Shown piece after piece: positions 8,653 through 17,207 of a stretch of 45,794 nt of DNA; positions within the stretch are counted from its first letter, which is position 1; each line of letters begins with the position of its first letter. Origin of the DNA: Microvirga tunisiensis (GTDB taxonomy: Bacteria > Pseudomonadota > Alphaproteobacteria > Rhizobiales > Beijerinckiaceae). The stretch covers positions 1 through 45,794 of the forward strand of contig NZ_VOSK01000029.1 of assembly GCF_009296175.1 (NCBI RefSeq). The letters are read 5' to 3'. The notes beneath the pieces were generated by a model. The model did not search any database. It had not been told where the DNA came from and saw only the letters and a list, made by a program, of their open reading frames with translations. The translations under genes were made by a program, and so were the position numbers.

Positions 8653-8736
8653 AATGGATACGCAACTGCTGCCACCATGCTGGTGTCGAACATGGCCGGA
8701 CCAAGCCGGCGAGCGGCGCGGCACAGGGAGGCCGTC

Positions 8737-9153
8737 ATGAGCAGGAACGAGCACGAACGCATTCTGGTTGTCGATGACAACCCGATCTTCCGGGAAACCC
8801 TTGTGAGCTGGCTCCGGGCCGCAGACTACGATGTCGTCGCGGCGGACAGCGGTCAACGCGCTTTCTTCATGCTGCGAGATTGGCAGCGCCCCATCGGCTG
8901 GCTCTACACCCGAGCCACGCTTCCCGGGTTGATCGACGGCTGGATCCTCGCGGATGAGTACCATGACACCCATGTGGGTCGTGCGGTCATCATCGCGGCT
9001 CCGCAGCCTCGGGGTTCTCGTGAAGGCGATATCATCCTGGGTCAACCGAGCCCGCGCGTGGTCTTGGAATCGATCCGCCAGGTGATCACCGGCGGCATGA
9101 ATGTGCCGGCAGCAGCTGAGATCGACTGCGGCCCTCAGCAGCAAGCTGCGTGA
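8737..9153 (+). CDS. Atypical receiver-domain protein lacking the phospho-acceptor Asp
   Basis: 138 residues. The start at 8737 follows AGGGAGG; the open frame extends upstream to 8632 but only across promoter site G. The fold begins like a CheY receiver: ERILVVDDNPIFRETLVSWLRAADYDVVAADSGQRA, with the acidic pair present. At the usual acceptor position (D-x-R-x-P-G) the protein reads LYTRATLPGLIDGW, so the Asp four residues before Pro is an Arg. The conserved Lys of the K-P motif is also changed (LGQPSP). There is no output domain. It is therefore probably a pseudo-receiver acting by protein-protein contact rather than phosphorylation. No histidine kinase gene is nearby. Confidence 0.8.
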   Translation: MSRNEHERILVVDDNPIFRETLVSWLRAADYDVVAADSGQRAFFMLRDWQRPIGWLYTRATLPGLIDGWILADEYHDTHVGRAVIIAAPQPRGSREGDIILGQPSPRVVLESIRQVITGGMNVPAAAEIDCGPQQQAA

Positions 9154-9290
9154 TGACGATGCATCTGCTGTCACCGCGGGTCCCTGATTGCCTAACCATC
9201 GACGAGACTTGTCCCATTCGCCTCGTCCTCTGACGCGGTGTCGCCACTGACATCAGGCCCCGACCAACCAGGCCTCACTCATGAGAGGCG

Positions 9291-9330
9291 ATAGCGCCAC
9301 GACATGAAGCCGATAGAGAGGCGATATGTC
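9291..9330 (+). promoter_or_regulatory. Composite LysR-type promoter element, site H (NDH-2 gene), weaker
   Basis: ATAG (9291-9294), N7, ACAT (9302-9305), N16, CGATATGTC (9322-9330). It has the same spacing as the other sites but two mismatches in the third block and a degenerate right half-site. It lies 52 bp upstream of the NDH-2 start. Confidence 0.5.
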
Positions 9331-9382
9331 TGCTTCCGGGAACCACCTGGGACAATTGAAGGCATCTCTACAGGAGGATCAC

Positions 9383-10707
9383 ATGACGGAACGCTCCAAT
9401 GCCCCCAAGCGGGCCCGCGTTGTGATCGTCGGCGCTGGCTTTGGCGGTCTGACGGTCGCAAAGGCCTTGGCCAAAGCTCCGGTCGATCTCACTGTGGTCG
9501 ATCAACACAATTACCACCTGTTCCAGCCCCTCCTGTACCAGGTTGCGACGGCGGCACTGTCGCCGGCCGACATCGCTTCGCCCATTCGCACCGTTCTCAG
9601 GCGACAGCAGAATACCTCTGTGATGCTGGCACAAGTCACCGGCATCGATACGACGTCCGGCGAGGTCATGGCGGGGAACCGCAGGATTCCATTCGACTAT
9701 CTTGTTCTCGCAACTGGCGCCCATCATGCCTACTTCGGTCATGATGAGTGGGAAACCCATGCCAGGGGCATCAAGACAATTGATGATGCAACCGCCCTGC
9801 GTCGGAAGATCCTGCTCGCCTTTGAGAAGGCTGAATTCGAGGCTGACCCAGAGGAGCGTCGCCGCTTGCTTACCTTTGCGGTCATCGGCGGCGGTGCGAC
9901 AGGCGTGGAGATGGCCGGCGCCATGGCCGAACTGGCCCGCAAGGCCCTTGCGACGGACTTTCGTTCAATCGATCCGACGCACGCCCGCATCCTCCTGATC
10001 GAAGCGGGCCCGCGCCTCCTCCTAGTCTTCGAGGAGCGTCTCTCGGAGGCTGCCCGGCGCTCGCTGGAAGAGCTCGGCGTTGAAGTGCGCCTCTCCACGG
10101 TGGTGACGGGTTGTGACGAGGATGGCGTCACGGCTGGAGATCAACGGATCGAAACCTGCACCATCGTCTGGGCTGCAGGGGTGCAGGCATCGCCGGCTGG
10201 TCACTGGCTTGGAGCCGAGGTCGATCGAGCCGGGCGTGTCATGGTCATGCCGGATCTCAGCGTTCCCAAGCACCCGAACATCTTCGTCATCGGAGATACG
10301 GCCCACGTGCTCGATATGAGCGGAAAGCCTCTCCCGGGTGTTGCTCCCGTGGCGAAACAGGAGGGGAAGGCCGTGGCGGGGCGATCCGTGGACGGATCGA
10401 GGGCCGCCCAGTCGCACCCTTCTGCTACCGCGACCCGGGATCGCTGGCGACGATTGGCCGGAAGAAAGCGGTAGTGCAGTTCCGCCGGATCCGCCTCAGC
10501 GGCTATCTGGCATGGTGGCTCTGGTGCCTGGCCCATATCTACTTCCTGATCGGCTTCTGCAACCGGCTGGTTGTGGCGATGAACTGGGCCTGGACTTACG
10601 TCAGCTTCCAGCGCGGGACACGCCTCATCACGGGGCCCGAGCCCGGACCCGAAAAGGGAACCTCGAATGCCACCACGACGAAAGCATCACTGCAGGGAGC
10701 AGCGTAG
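9383..10707 (+). pseudogene. ndh: Type II NADH dehydrogenase (NDH-2), frameshifted near the C-terminus
   Basis: The start at 9383 follows AGGAGG. The first frame (to 10474) shows the FAD dinucleotide fold VVIVGAGFGGL, the NDH-2 signature HNYHLFQPLLYQVATA, the NADH fold FAVIGGGATGVEMAG, and the second FAD motif FVIGDTAH. After VAPVAKQEGKAVA the frame turns into unrelated sequence. The expected C-terminus (IRGRIEGRPVAPFCYRDPGSLATIGRK, then the membrane-associated WWLWCLAHIYFLIGF and FQRGTRLITG) is in another frame to 10707. Adding one base in the GGCGGGG run near 10388 repairs it. The enzyme passes electrons from NADH to quinone at the inner membrane without pumping protons. The homopolymer context makes sequence error a real alternative. 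Confidence 0.85.
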
Positions 10708-10710
10708 CTC

Positions 10711-11667
10711 TCATTCGGCCGGCTCGAAGGATGGCCGCTCGATAGCCCCCCGCTCTTTTTCGGCTCGAGCGGCGATCGCCGGCTGACCGAGCCAGCGGGC
10801 CTGCATCGCCTCTTTGACCAAGGCGCCGACCGCGGGTGAATGCGGACGCCCGCGGACGGTCACCAGGTTGACCTCGCGCCAGAACTCGGGGTCGACCATG
10901 GGGCGGCACTCCACGAGAGGATGCTTGGCGCAGCTCTGGGTCATGAAGCCAAAGCCAAGCCCGGCGGCAATCATCGCCAGGATCCAGTCGTCCCGTTCGC
11001 TGCGGTAGACGGTCTCACAGCCCTCGAACCCATGCTCCCGCCAGAGCGCCCCGGCATAGCAGAAGAACTCGCAGTTGACCCGGTTGAGGTAGCGATCGCC
11101 CGTGAGGTCGCGTGGGCGGATGGTGTTGTGATGCGCCAAAGGGTGGTCGGGCGACACCACGATCATGAACTGCTCCCGGAACAGCGGCATGTAATGCAGG
11201 CGCTCGTCCGGTTCCTGCCCGGGGATGCAGTAGATTGCGACCTCGAGATTCCCGTTCAGGAGTCGGTCCTCCAATTGGGCTGCACTGGCGTCGACCACCT
11301 CAAGCTCAATTCCCGGGTGCCGAACCTGCAAGCCACTGACCAGATCGATGAGCTCATCCGGCTGGATGGTGCACATCACCCCGAGCCTCAGTCTGATCCT
11401 CTTGAGCTCGGTGAAGTCGAGCGCCTGCCTTTTGGCTTCCTGGGCCTGAGCATAGACCTCCTCCAGGTGGGGCTTCACCATGCGCCCAAGCTCCGACAGA
11501 TGGGTGTTGGTGCGCTCCCGATGGAAGAGCTGACCGCCCAGTTCCTCCTCGAGCAGCTTGATCGCCCGGGTCAGGGAGGGCTGGGCCACATTGCAGCGCT
11601 CCGCCGCCCGCGTGAAGTTGAGTTCCTCGCAGACCGCCAGGAAATACCGGATCTGATGCATCTCCAT
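10711..11667 (-). CDS. LysR-family regulator, paralogue 1
   Basis: 318 residues, start after GAAGGAGG. The N-terminal winged helix-turn-helix MEMHQIRYFLAVCEELNFTRAAERCNVAQPSLTRAIKLLEEELG is typical LysR, followed by a type 2 periplasmic-binding-like effector domain. About 60-65 percent identical by eye to the LysR at 19622-20569, with a shared C-terminal REVNLVTVRGRPHSPAVGAL. Both share Cys13, Cys25 and an N-C-E-F motif in the effector domain. The gene is divergent from the cupin gene, and composite site B lies between them, 102 bp from its start, so it is the best candidate regulator for the composite promoters and probably autoregulates. The effector is unknown; oxidant sensing is a guess from neighbouring genes. 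Confidence 0.9.
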   Translation of the reverse strand: MEMHQIRYFLAVCEELNFTRAAERCNVAQPSLTRAIKLLEEELGGQLFHRERTNTHLSELGRMVKPHLEEVYAQAQEAKRQALDFTELKRIRLRLGVMCTIQPDELIDLVSGLQVRHPGIELEVVDASAAQLEDRLLNGNLEVAIYCIPGQEPDERLHYMPLFREQFMIVVSPDHPLAHHNTIRPRDLTGDRYLNRVNCEFFCYAGALWREHGFEGCETVYRSERDDWILAMIAAGLGFGFMTQSCAKHPLVECRPMVDPEFWREVNLVTVRGRPHSPAVGALVKEAMQARWLGQPAIAARAEKERGAIERPSFEPAE

Positions 11668-11768
11668 TGGAGTCCTCCTTCACGAGGCTTGATCACATTG
11701 GCCGTTGCTGCCCATGCACGCGGCCACAACCCGAGTCTTAATCTACCCCCGTACAGTCGGCCGTGGTG

Positions 11769-11808
11769 ATAGCTTCTGGCTATGGAATTGGGGCCCATTC
11801 GGCATTTC
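11769..11808 (+). promoter_or_regulatory. Composite LysR-type promoter element, site B (cupin gene / lysR1)
   Basis: ATAGC-TTCTG-GCTAT (11769-11783) is a perfect palindrome, followed by N16 and CGGCATTTC (11800-11808). It is centred in the divergent region between the LysR gene and the cupin gene, the classical arrangement for LysR control. Confidence 0.75.
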
Positions 11809-11906
11809 ACATCCACGCCCCTCTGGCCGACGATCAGATTACCGCATCGCGTCGGCTCCGCCCAGGTGCCTCCATCCGGGCGCGGCGGAACAGAGGAGAC
11901 ATCGAC

Positions 11907-12583
11907 ATGCTGAACCGAATTCAAGATCCTCGTCTCATCCCGACAGGACTCTGCGCGGTCGCTCTTGTACTAGATCCTCGACACAGTGATTTTGACCGGT
12001 TGGCCTGCCGTCTCTTGTGACGGCACTTCGAAGCGGTGCGGGATCTGCAAGTGGATTGATCCCCATTGGACGGGGCCTCGGTACCAGATGCGAAGTCCGC
12101 AGCACGAGCTTGGCGGTGTCAAACCGTCAAAATCACTGTGCTAAGGATCTAGGCGCCGTCCTCGTTACCCCGGCGAGTGCCGGGGAATGCCCAGCGGACA
12201 AAGTGAGCCCAGGCGTCCGGACGTCGGGTGAGACAATGCCCAGAGGCGTCATGGATACAGTCCTGGCCTCAGTGGATCTGTCGAAGGAGAAGGTGAACCT
12301 CCAGGATCACCTGTTGCGGACCCGGAAGCTGGTCATCCAGCCCGGGGGGATCGTTCCCTGGCACAGCCATGAGGACCGTCCGGCCCTGATCTCCGTCATC
12401 TCGGGCACGATCGAGGAATACGCCAGCAACTGCTCCGTGCCGATCGTGCATAAGGCCGGTGAGGTCTCGGTCGAAAAGAGCGGGGTCCAGCACTGGTGGA
12501 AGAACACCGGCAAGACCCCGGTCGTGCTGCTGTCCTCGGATGTGTTCCACGACATGCCCAAGGCAGACGCTCACATGATGTGA
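11907..12583 (+). pseudogene. Exported cupin-domain protein interrupted by a MITE
   Basis: The start at 11907 follows GAGGAG. Codons 1-22 (MLNRIQDPRLIPTGLCAVALVL) are the first part of a signal peptide; the frame then enters a 175-177-bp inserted element and stops at TGA 12018. After the element it resumes with GAVLVTPASAGECPADKV, which completes the signal peptide (cleavage near ASA-GE), followed by a single cupin domain: LVIQPGGIVPWHSHEDRPALISVISGTIEEY, with metal-ligand-type His residues (WHSHED). Deleting the element with one CTAG copy rejoins the reading frame perfectly. An internal start could only give a cytoplasmic product. It is the first gene downstream of site B and lies just before the MFS gene. 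Confidence 0.82.
11970..12152. mobile_element. MITE-like element inserted in the cupin signal peptide
   Basis: The termini are 28-bp inverted repeats matching at 23 positions (left from 11974, right from 12148 inward; core CACAGTGATTTTGAC identical). Both are flanked by CTAG (11970-11973 and 12149-12152). With CTAG counted as the target duplication the element is 175 bp; if only TA is duplicated, as in IS630/Tc1-like elements, it is 177 bp. It has no coding capacity. CTAG also fits the YTAR target of IS5-group elements, so the parent family is undecided. Removing it plus one target copy restores a perfect signal peptide, which fixes both ends. Confidence 0.85.
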
Positions 12584-12665
12584 GTGACCTGCTCGATAGG
12601 TCGACATGCAACGCGCCCGGCCGTCCGGACCGGGCGCCAGCCTGCCGTTGCCACGGGAGACGAAG

Positions 12666-13922
12666 ATGACAGATCTCAGCCAAAGCCAGCCAGTGCCAAT
12701 GCATGGTCATCATGCCGGTACGCTGGAACGGACCTTTCTGATCGGCCTGATCGCCTTCCTGACGGTGGTCGATCTGTTTGGCACGCAGGCCATCCTGCCG
12801 GCGCTGGCCAGGGCTTATGACGTGACCCCGGCCGCCATGGGGTTTGCCGTCAACGCGACCACCATGGGCATGGCCGTCGCTTGCTTAGGCGTCTCCTACT
12901 TCAGCCATGGCATCGACCGGCGCCGCGGCATCCTGATCAGCCTGACAGTGCTCGCGATCCCCACCGCCCTGCTCGCTGTCGCACCCACCCTCGCAACCTT
13001 CATGGTGCTGCGGATTGCTCAAGGTCTGTGCATGGCGTCCGCCTTCACGCTCACCCTCGCCTATCTCGGCGAGCATTGCAGCGCCGCGGACGCCGGCGGA
13101 GCCTTTGCGGCCTACATCACCGGCAATGTCGCCAGCAATCTCGTTGGCCGGCTGTTTGCAGCTGGGCTCGCGGATCATCTCGGCTTACCGGCGACCTTCG
13201 TGTCCCTGGCTGGATTGAACCTGCTTGGTGCGGTGATCGTCTATGTCTGGCTCACGCAATCCGCAATGATGACGGCTCAGGACGAACCCGGCCGGGCGCC
13301 ATTGTCGATCTGGGCCGAGCACCTGCGCAATCCGCTCCTGCGACCCTGCTTCGCCATCGGCTTCTGCATCCTGTTCGCCTTCATCGGCACCTTCACCTAC
13401 GTCAACTTCGTGCTGGTGCGCGAGCCGATCGCGATCAATCAGATGACGCTCGGATTCGTCTACCTTGCCTTTGCGCCTTCCATCGTCACCACCCTGTTGG
13501 CGGGCCGCGCGGTGCAGCGGTTTGGGACCCGGCCCACCTTCTGGGGATCGCTGGCCGTTGCCGGACTGGGGCTGCCGCTCCTCGTCGTTCCGCAGCTGGC
13601 TGCGGTTTTGATCGGGCTGATGCTCGTTGGCATCGGCACCTTCTTCGCCCAGGCGACCGCCACAGGCTTCGTCAGCCGTGCGGCTACAACCGACCGCGGC
13701 TCCGCGAGCGGGCTCTATCTCGCCTCGTACTTCTTCGGCGGGCTCGTCGGCAGTGCCGTCCTGGGCCAGATTTTCGATCGCCTCGGCTGGGCGGCCTGCG
13801 TCACCGGTGTCGGGATCTCGCTCCTGGTCGCCGCATTCCTCGCTGTCCGGCTGCGGAAAACGGCGGAGACGACCTTACCAAGGGCGGGAGGCGAGACCTC
13901 GGTCCCGGCCGCTCTCCACTAG
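12666..13922 (+). CDS. MFS transporter, probable drug/metabolite exporter
   Basis: 418 residues from the ATG at 12666, chosen for the upstream GGGAGACGAAG; the longer frame to 12606 has no ribosome site. Twelve hydrophobic segments are visible, beginning with ERTFLIGLIAFLTVVDLFGTQAILPAL, with the loop 2-3 motif HGIDRRRG and a long central cytoplasmic loop (residues about 205-220). The arrangement resembles the YnfM-like exporter branch of the major facilitator superfamily (proton antiport at the inner membrane). The substrate cannot be read from sequence. It lies 82 bp after the cupin gene on the same strand and is probably cotranscribed from site B, unless the MITE is polar. Confidence 0.87.
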   Translation: MTDLSQSQPVPMHGHHAGTLERTFLIGLIAFLTVVDLFGTQAILPALARAYDVTPAAMGFAVNATTMGMAVACLGVSYFSHGIDRRRGILISLTVLAIPTALLAVAPTLATFMVLRIAQGLCMASAFTLTLAYLGEHCSAADAGGAFAAYITGNVASNLVGRLFAAGLADHLGLPATFVSLAGLNLLGAVIVYVWLTQSAMMTAQDEPGRAPLSIWAEHLRNPLLRPCFAIGFCILFAFIGTFTYVNFVLVREPIAINQMTLGFVYLAFAPSIVTTLLAGRAVQRFGTRPTFWGSLAVAGLGLPLLVVPQLAAVLIGLMLVGIGTFFAQATATGFVSRAATTDRGSASGLYLASYFFGGLVGSAVLGQIFDRLGWAACVTGVGISLLVAAFLAVRLRKTAETTLPRAGGETSVPAALH

Positions 13923-13946
13923 GCGTGTGCGTATTCCGGCAGCTCG

Positions 13947-13986
13947 ATAGCGGCTCTCTATGGAAACGGCAGCGAACCGGCATTTC
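13947..13986 (+). promoter_or_regulatory. Composite LysR-type promoter element, site C (hydroxybutyrate/Msr operon)
   Basis: ATAG-N7-CTAT (13947-13961), N16, CGGCATTTC (13978-13986), with CATCGTC after 20 nt. It lies 86 bp upstream of the first dehydrogenase gene and would drive the six-gene block to 19614. Confidence 0.72.
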
Positions 13987-14072
13987 CGCTCCAGGCCACT
14001 GGCTGCCATCGTCAGACGGGTTGGGTTTCGCTCCGCCCGGACAGTGCACCACAACCATGCAGGAGGATCATC

Positions 14073-14897
14073 ATGAACATCGCCCTCATCCAGCCCGCCA
14101 CCGGTACGGCAAGAGTTCTGGATGGCAAGGTTGCCGTGATCACCGGCTCCACCAGCGGAATCGGCCTTGGCATCGCCCACTCATTCGCCTCTGCCGGCGC
14201 CTCTGTCGTCATCAACGGCTTCGGCAAGCCGGAAGAGATCAACGACACGGTCGAAGGCCTGCAACGTGAGACCGGCAGCAAAGCCGTCTATTCCGCGGCT
14301 GACATGACCAAGCCGGACGAGATCGCGGCGATGGTAACCCTTGCCCTGGAGACCTTTGGTCGCCTGGATATCCTGGTCAACAACGCCGGCATCCAGCACG
14401 TTAGTCCGATTGATCAGTTTCCGGTCGAGAAATGGGATGCGGTTCTGGCGATCAACCTATCCTCCGCCTTTCATACGATCCGCCTGGCGCTCCCGGCCAT
14501 GCGTCGGCAGGGCGGAGGCCGCATCATCAATATCGCTTCCGCGCACGCGCTCGTCGCCTCCCCGTTCAAGGCCGCCTATGTGGCCGCAAAGCACGGGATC
14601 GTCGGCCTGACCAAGGTGGTGGCGCTTGAGACGGCGGAGCAAAACATTACCTGCAATGCCATCTGCCCGGGTTATGTCTCGACCCCGCTGGTCGAGGCCC
14701 AGATCGACGACCAGGCCAGGTCCCATGGTATCCCGCGCGAGCAGGTTATTCGGGACGTGCTCCTGGCGCAGCAGCCCAACAAACGCTTTGCGACCGTCGA
14801 GGAGATCGGGGCTTTCGCCACGTTCCTGGCCAGCGATGCCGCCGCCTCGATCACGGGCGCCGCTCTGCCCATAGACGGCGGCTGGACCGCCCATTGA
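14073..14897 (+). CDS. bdhA: 3-hydroxybutyrate dehydrogenase (SDR family)
   Basis: 274 residues after AGGAGGATCATC. Classical short-chain dehydrogenase: TGSTSGIGLGIA (NAD-binding), NNAG, and catalytic N128, S156, Y169, K173. The residues that bind hydroxybutyrate in the Pseudomonas fragi enzyme (Gln94, His144, Lys152, Gln196) are all present at a constant offset of 14: Q108, H158, K166 and Q210; Trp257 corresponds to W271. It interconverts D-3-hydroxybutyrate and acetoacetate with NAD in the cytoplasm, in polyhydroxybutyrate or ketone-body metabolism. It is first in an apparent operon with patatin (10 bp gap) and a second paralogue. Start and length fit the family. Confidence 0.93.
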   Translation: MNIALIQPATGTARVLDGKVAVITGSTSGIGLGIAHSFASAGASVVINGFGKPEEINDTVEGLQRETGSKAVYSAADMTKPDEIAAMVTLALETFGRLDILVNNAGIQHVSPIDQFPVEKWDAVLAINLSSAFHTIRLALPAMRRQGGGRIINIASAHALVASPFKAAYVAAKHGIVGLTKVVALETAEQNITCNAICPGYVSTPLVEAQIDDQARSHGIPREQVIRDVLLAQQPNKRFATVEEIGAFATFLASDAAASITGAALPIDGGWTAH

Positions 14898-14907
14898 GGA
14901 GGATGCC

Positions 14908-16170
14908 ATGATGAAACACGTCACGCCTGATGTCCTTACGGCGGAGAGAGGCTCCGAAGAGGCGGTGATCAGCGAACTCGAGCGGACCGGAACGCCGGCT
15001 TCGGCAATCACAGAACAACGAATCCCCGCCGATACTCCGCGCCGCCTGCGCCGGCCCCCGAAGGAACTTGGCCAGATCGTCCTGGTCCTCCAGGGCGGCG
15101 GAGCGCTCGGCGCCTACCAGGTCGGCGCCTATCAGGCCTTGCACGAGGCCGGAATCGAGCCGGACTGGGTCATTGGTACCTCGATCGGAGCGATCAATGC
15201 CAGCCTCATCGCCGGAAACGCGCCAGAGGATCGGATGGAGCGGCTCCAGGAGTTCTGGCGCCGCATGCAGCACAGTCCCTGGATGGAGGCCCTCGGGGCT
15301 TGGCCCCTGATGGGTCCCCTCGCCTGCAACCTGATGACGGTCGCCCAAGGTATCCCGGCCTTCTTCCGGCCGAACACGCCTGCCTTCCTCGGCGTCAATG
15401 TTCCGCTCGGGCCGGATGCGGCAGCCTACTACGATACCACTCCTCTCGTTAGAACACTGACTGATCTCGTTGACTTCGATCGCATTAATGACAGGGAGAC
15501 ACGGCTGACCGTTGGGGCGGCCAATGTGCGCACCAGCGAGATGCGCTACTTCGATAGCCGAGATATGAATCTCGATGTACGGCATGTGATGGCGTCCGGT
15601 GCCCTGCCTCCGGCCTTCCCGGCGGTGCGCATTGATGGCGACCTCTACTGGGACGGCGGCATCCTGTCGAACACGCCGGTCGAAGCCGTATTCGACGACA
15701 ACCCACGGAAAAACTCGGTCATCTTTGCGGTTCATATCTGGAACCCGCAAGGGTCTGAGCCGGATACGATCTGGCAGGTCATCAGCCGGCAGAAGGACAT
15801 CCAGTATTCGAGCCGTGCCGTCAGTCACATTGCCCGGCAAAAGCAGATCCATCGCCTGCGCCATGTGATTGCGGAACTGGTCCGCCGCCTGCCGGAGAGA
15901 GAGCAGAAGACCGAAGCAGTCAGGGAGCTGGCAAGCTACGGCTGTCTGACCCGCATGCACGTGGTCCGGTTGCTGGCCCCGCCGCTCGATGGGGATGATC
16001 ACACCAAAGACATCGACTTCAGCCCGCGGGGCATCCGCAAGCGCTGGGAGGCCGGCTATGCCGATACGAGCCGGGTGCTCGAAATGGCGCCCTGGTCGGG
16101 TGAGTTCGACCCGGTCGAGGGCTTTATCCTGCACGAGGCGCGGCCCGGAGTCATGATGACAGCTGGGTAA
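14908..16170 (+). CDS. Patatin-like phospholipase/acyl hydrolase
   Basis: 420 residues, start after GAGGAGG and 10 bp behind bdhA. After a polar N-terminal stretch of about 55 residues the patatin domain runs VLVLQGGGALGAYQVGAYQAL (oxyanion-hole glycines), GTSIGAINASLIAG (nucleophile Ser in G-T-S-I-G), and WDGGILSNTPVEAV (catalytic Asp in D-G-G), giving the complete Ser-Asp dyad. The C-terminal third has the charged RQKQIHRLRHVI region seen in patatin proteins with a DUF3734-type tail. No signal peptide. Patatin genes are often next to hydroxybutyrate dehydrogenases in alphaproteobacteria, suggesting a role in lipid or polyhydroxyalkanoate turnover; the actual substrate is not known. Confidence 0.9.
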   Translation: MMKHVTPDVLTAERGSEEAVISELERTGTPASAITEQRIPADTPRRLRRPPKELGQIVLVLQGGGALGAYQVGAYQALHEAGIEPDWVIGTSIGAINASLIAGNAPEDRMERLQEFWRRMQHSPWMEALGAWPLMGPLACNLMTVAQGIPAFFRPNTPAFLGVNVPLGPDAAAYYDTTPLVRTLTDLVDFDRINDRETRLTVGAANVRTSEMRYFDSRDMNLDVRHVMASGALPPAFPAVRIDGDLYWDGGILSNTPVEAVFDDNPRKNSVIFAVHIWNPQGSEPDTIWQVISRQKDIQYSSRAVSHIARQKQIHRLRHVIAELVRRLPEREQKTEAVRELASYGCLTRMHVVRLLAPPLDGDDHTKDIDFSPRGIRKRWEAGYADTSRVLEMAPWSGEFDPVEGFILHEARPGVMMTAG

Positions 16171-16247
16171 GGTGCCGATCATGCAGACCGCCCCTCCATC
16201 AATGAATGAATGGGTTGACCCGATCGAGCTGCCGCAGGAGATAAATC

Positions 16248-17072
16248 ATGCACATCCCCCTTCCCCAGCCAGCGGTCGGCACCGCGAAGATACTCGACGG
16301 CAGGGTGGCGCTTGTCACTGGCTCGACCAGCGGCATTGGGCTTGGCATCGCCCGCGCTTTCGCCTTCGCAGGCGCCTCGGTGGTGATTAATGGCTTTGGG
16401 AAACCCGAGGAGATCAACGACACGATTGAAGGCTTACAGAAGGAGACTGGCGCCACGGCGGTCTACTCCGCCGCCGATATGACCAAGCCAGACGAGATCG
16501 CCGTGATGGTCAACCTCGCTCTCGAGACGTTCGGCCGGCTCGACATCCTGGTTAACAACGCTGGCATCTTCCATGTTGGCCCAATTGACCAGGTCTCGGC
16601 CGAGAAATGGGATGCGGTTGTCGCAATCAATCTGTCCTCCGCCTTCCACACGATCCGCGTCGCTCTTCCGGCGATGCGGCGGCAGGGCGGAGGTCGCATC
16701 ATCAACATCGCGTCCGCTCTCGCTCTCGTCGGCTCGCCGCTCACGTCGGCGTATACGGCGGCCAAACACGGGATCATCGGCCTGACCAAGGTGGTTGCTC
16801 TGGAAACGGCAGAACAGAACATCACCTGCAATGCCATCTGCCCCGGAAACGTCTGGACGCCACTTGCCGAGGCGCACCTTGCAGAGCAGGTCAAGACGGG
16901 AGGTCTCCCACGCGAGCAGGTCATTCGAAACGTATTGCTGGCCGAGCAACCGAACAAGCGCTTCGCCATGGTCGAGGAGATTGGGGCTTTCGCCACCTTC
17001 CTGGCGAGTGATGCCGCCGCCTCGATCACGGGGGCGGCGCTTCCCATCGACGGCGGCTGGACCGCCCATTGA
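16248..17072 (+). CDS. Diverged 3-hydroxybutyrate dehydrogenase paralogue (SDR)
   Basis: 274 residues after GCAGGAGATAAATC; collinear with bdhA without gaps and about 83 percent identical by eye. The cofactor motif TGSTSGIGLGIA and catalytic N128, S156, Y169 and K173 are retained, so it should still be an active SDR. All four hydroxybutyrate-binding positions differ: Q108 is F, H158 is L, K166 is T and Q210 is H. Position 201 is N instead of Y, while W271 is kept. The carboxylate of hydroxybutyrate should not be bound in the usual way, so a different, perhaps more hydrophobic, substrate is likely. Automatic annotation would call this hydroxybutyrate dehydrogenase, which I doubt. Confidence 0.9.
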   Translation: MHIPLPQPAVGTAKILDGRVALVTGSTSGIGLGIARAFAFAGASVVINGFGKPEEINDTIEGLQKETGATAVYSAADMTKPDEIAVMVNLALETFGRLDILVNNAGIFHVGPIDQVSAEKWDAVVAINLSSAFHTIRVALPAMRRQGGGRIINIASALALVGSPLTSAYTAAKHGIIGLTKVVALETAEQNITCNAICPGNVWTPLAEAHLAEQVKTGGLPREQVIRNVLLAEQPNKRFAMVEEIGAFATFLASDAAASITGAALPIDGGWTAH

Positions 17073-17207
17073 AGTAGGAATCGGATGAGCCCTGGCGAAG
17101 AATGCGGAGATCTGCGTTCACGGGGTTGTGTTGGGGCGATTACATCTCCAGGCCTGGATCGGGTGTACCGTGACAACAGCCTGAGGCCATCGCAACGGGA
17201 GACCACC

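Noticed and set aside
12881..14269. 462-codon plus-strand frame overlapping the MFS and bdhA genes
   Set aside because: Arg/Pro/His-rich out-of-frame translation of two clearly coding genes; no start signal.
14851..16182. 443-codon open frame antisense to the patatin gene
   Set aside because: Shadow of a well-supported gene with intact catalytic motifs; no recognisable protein family.
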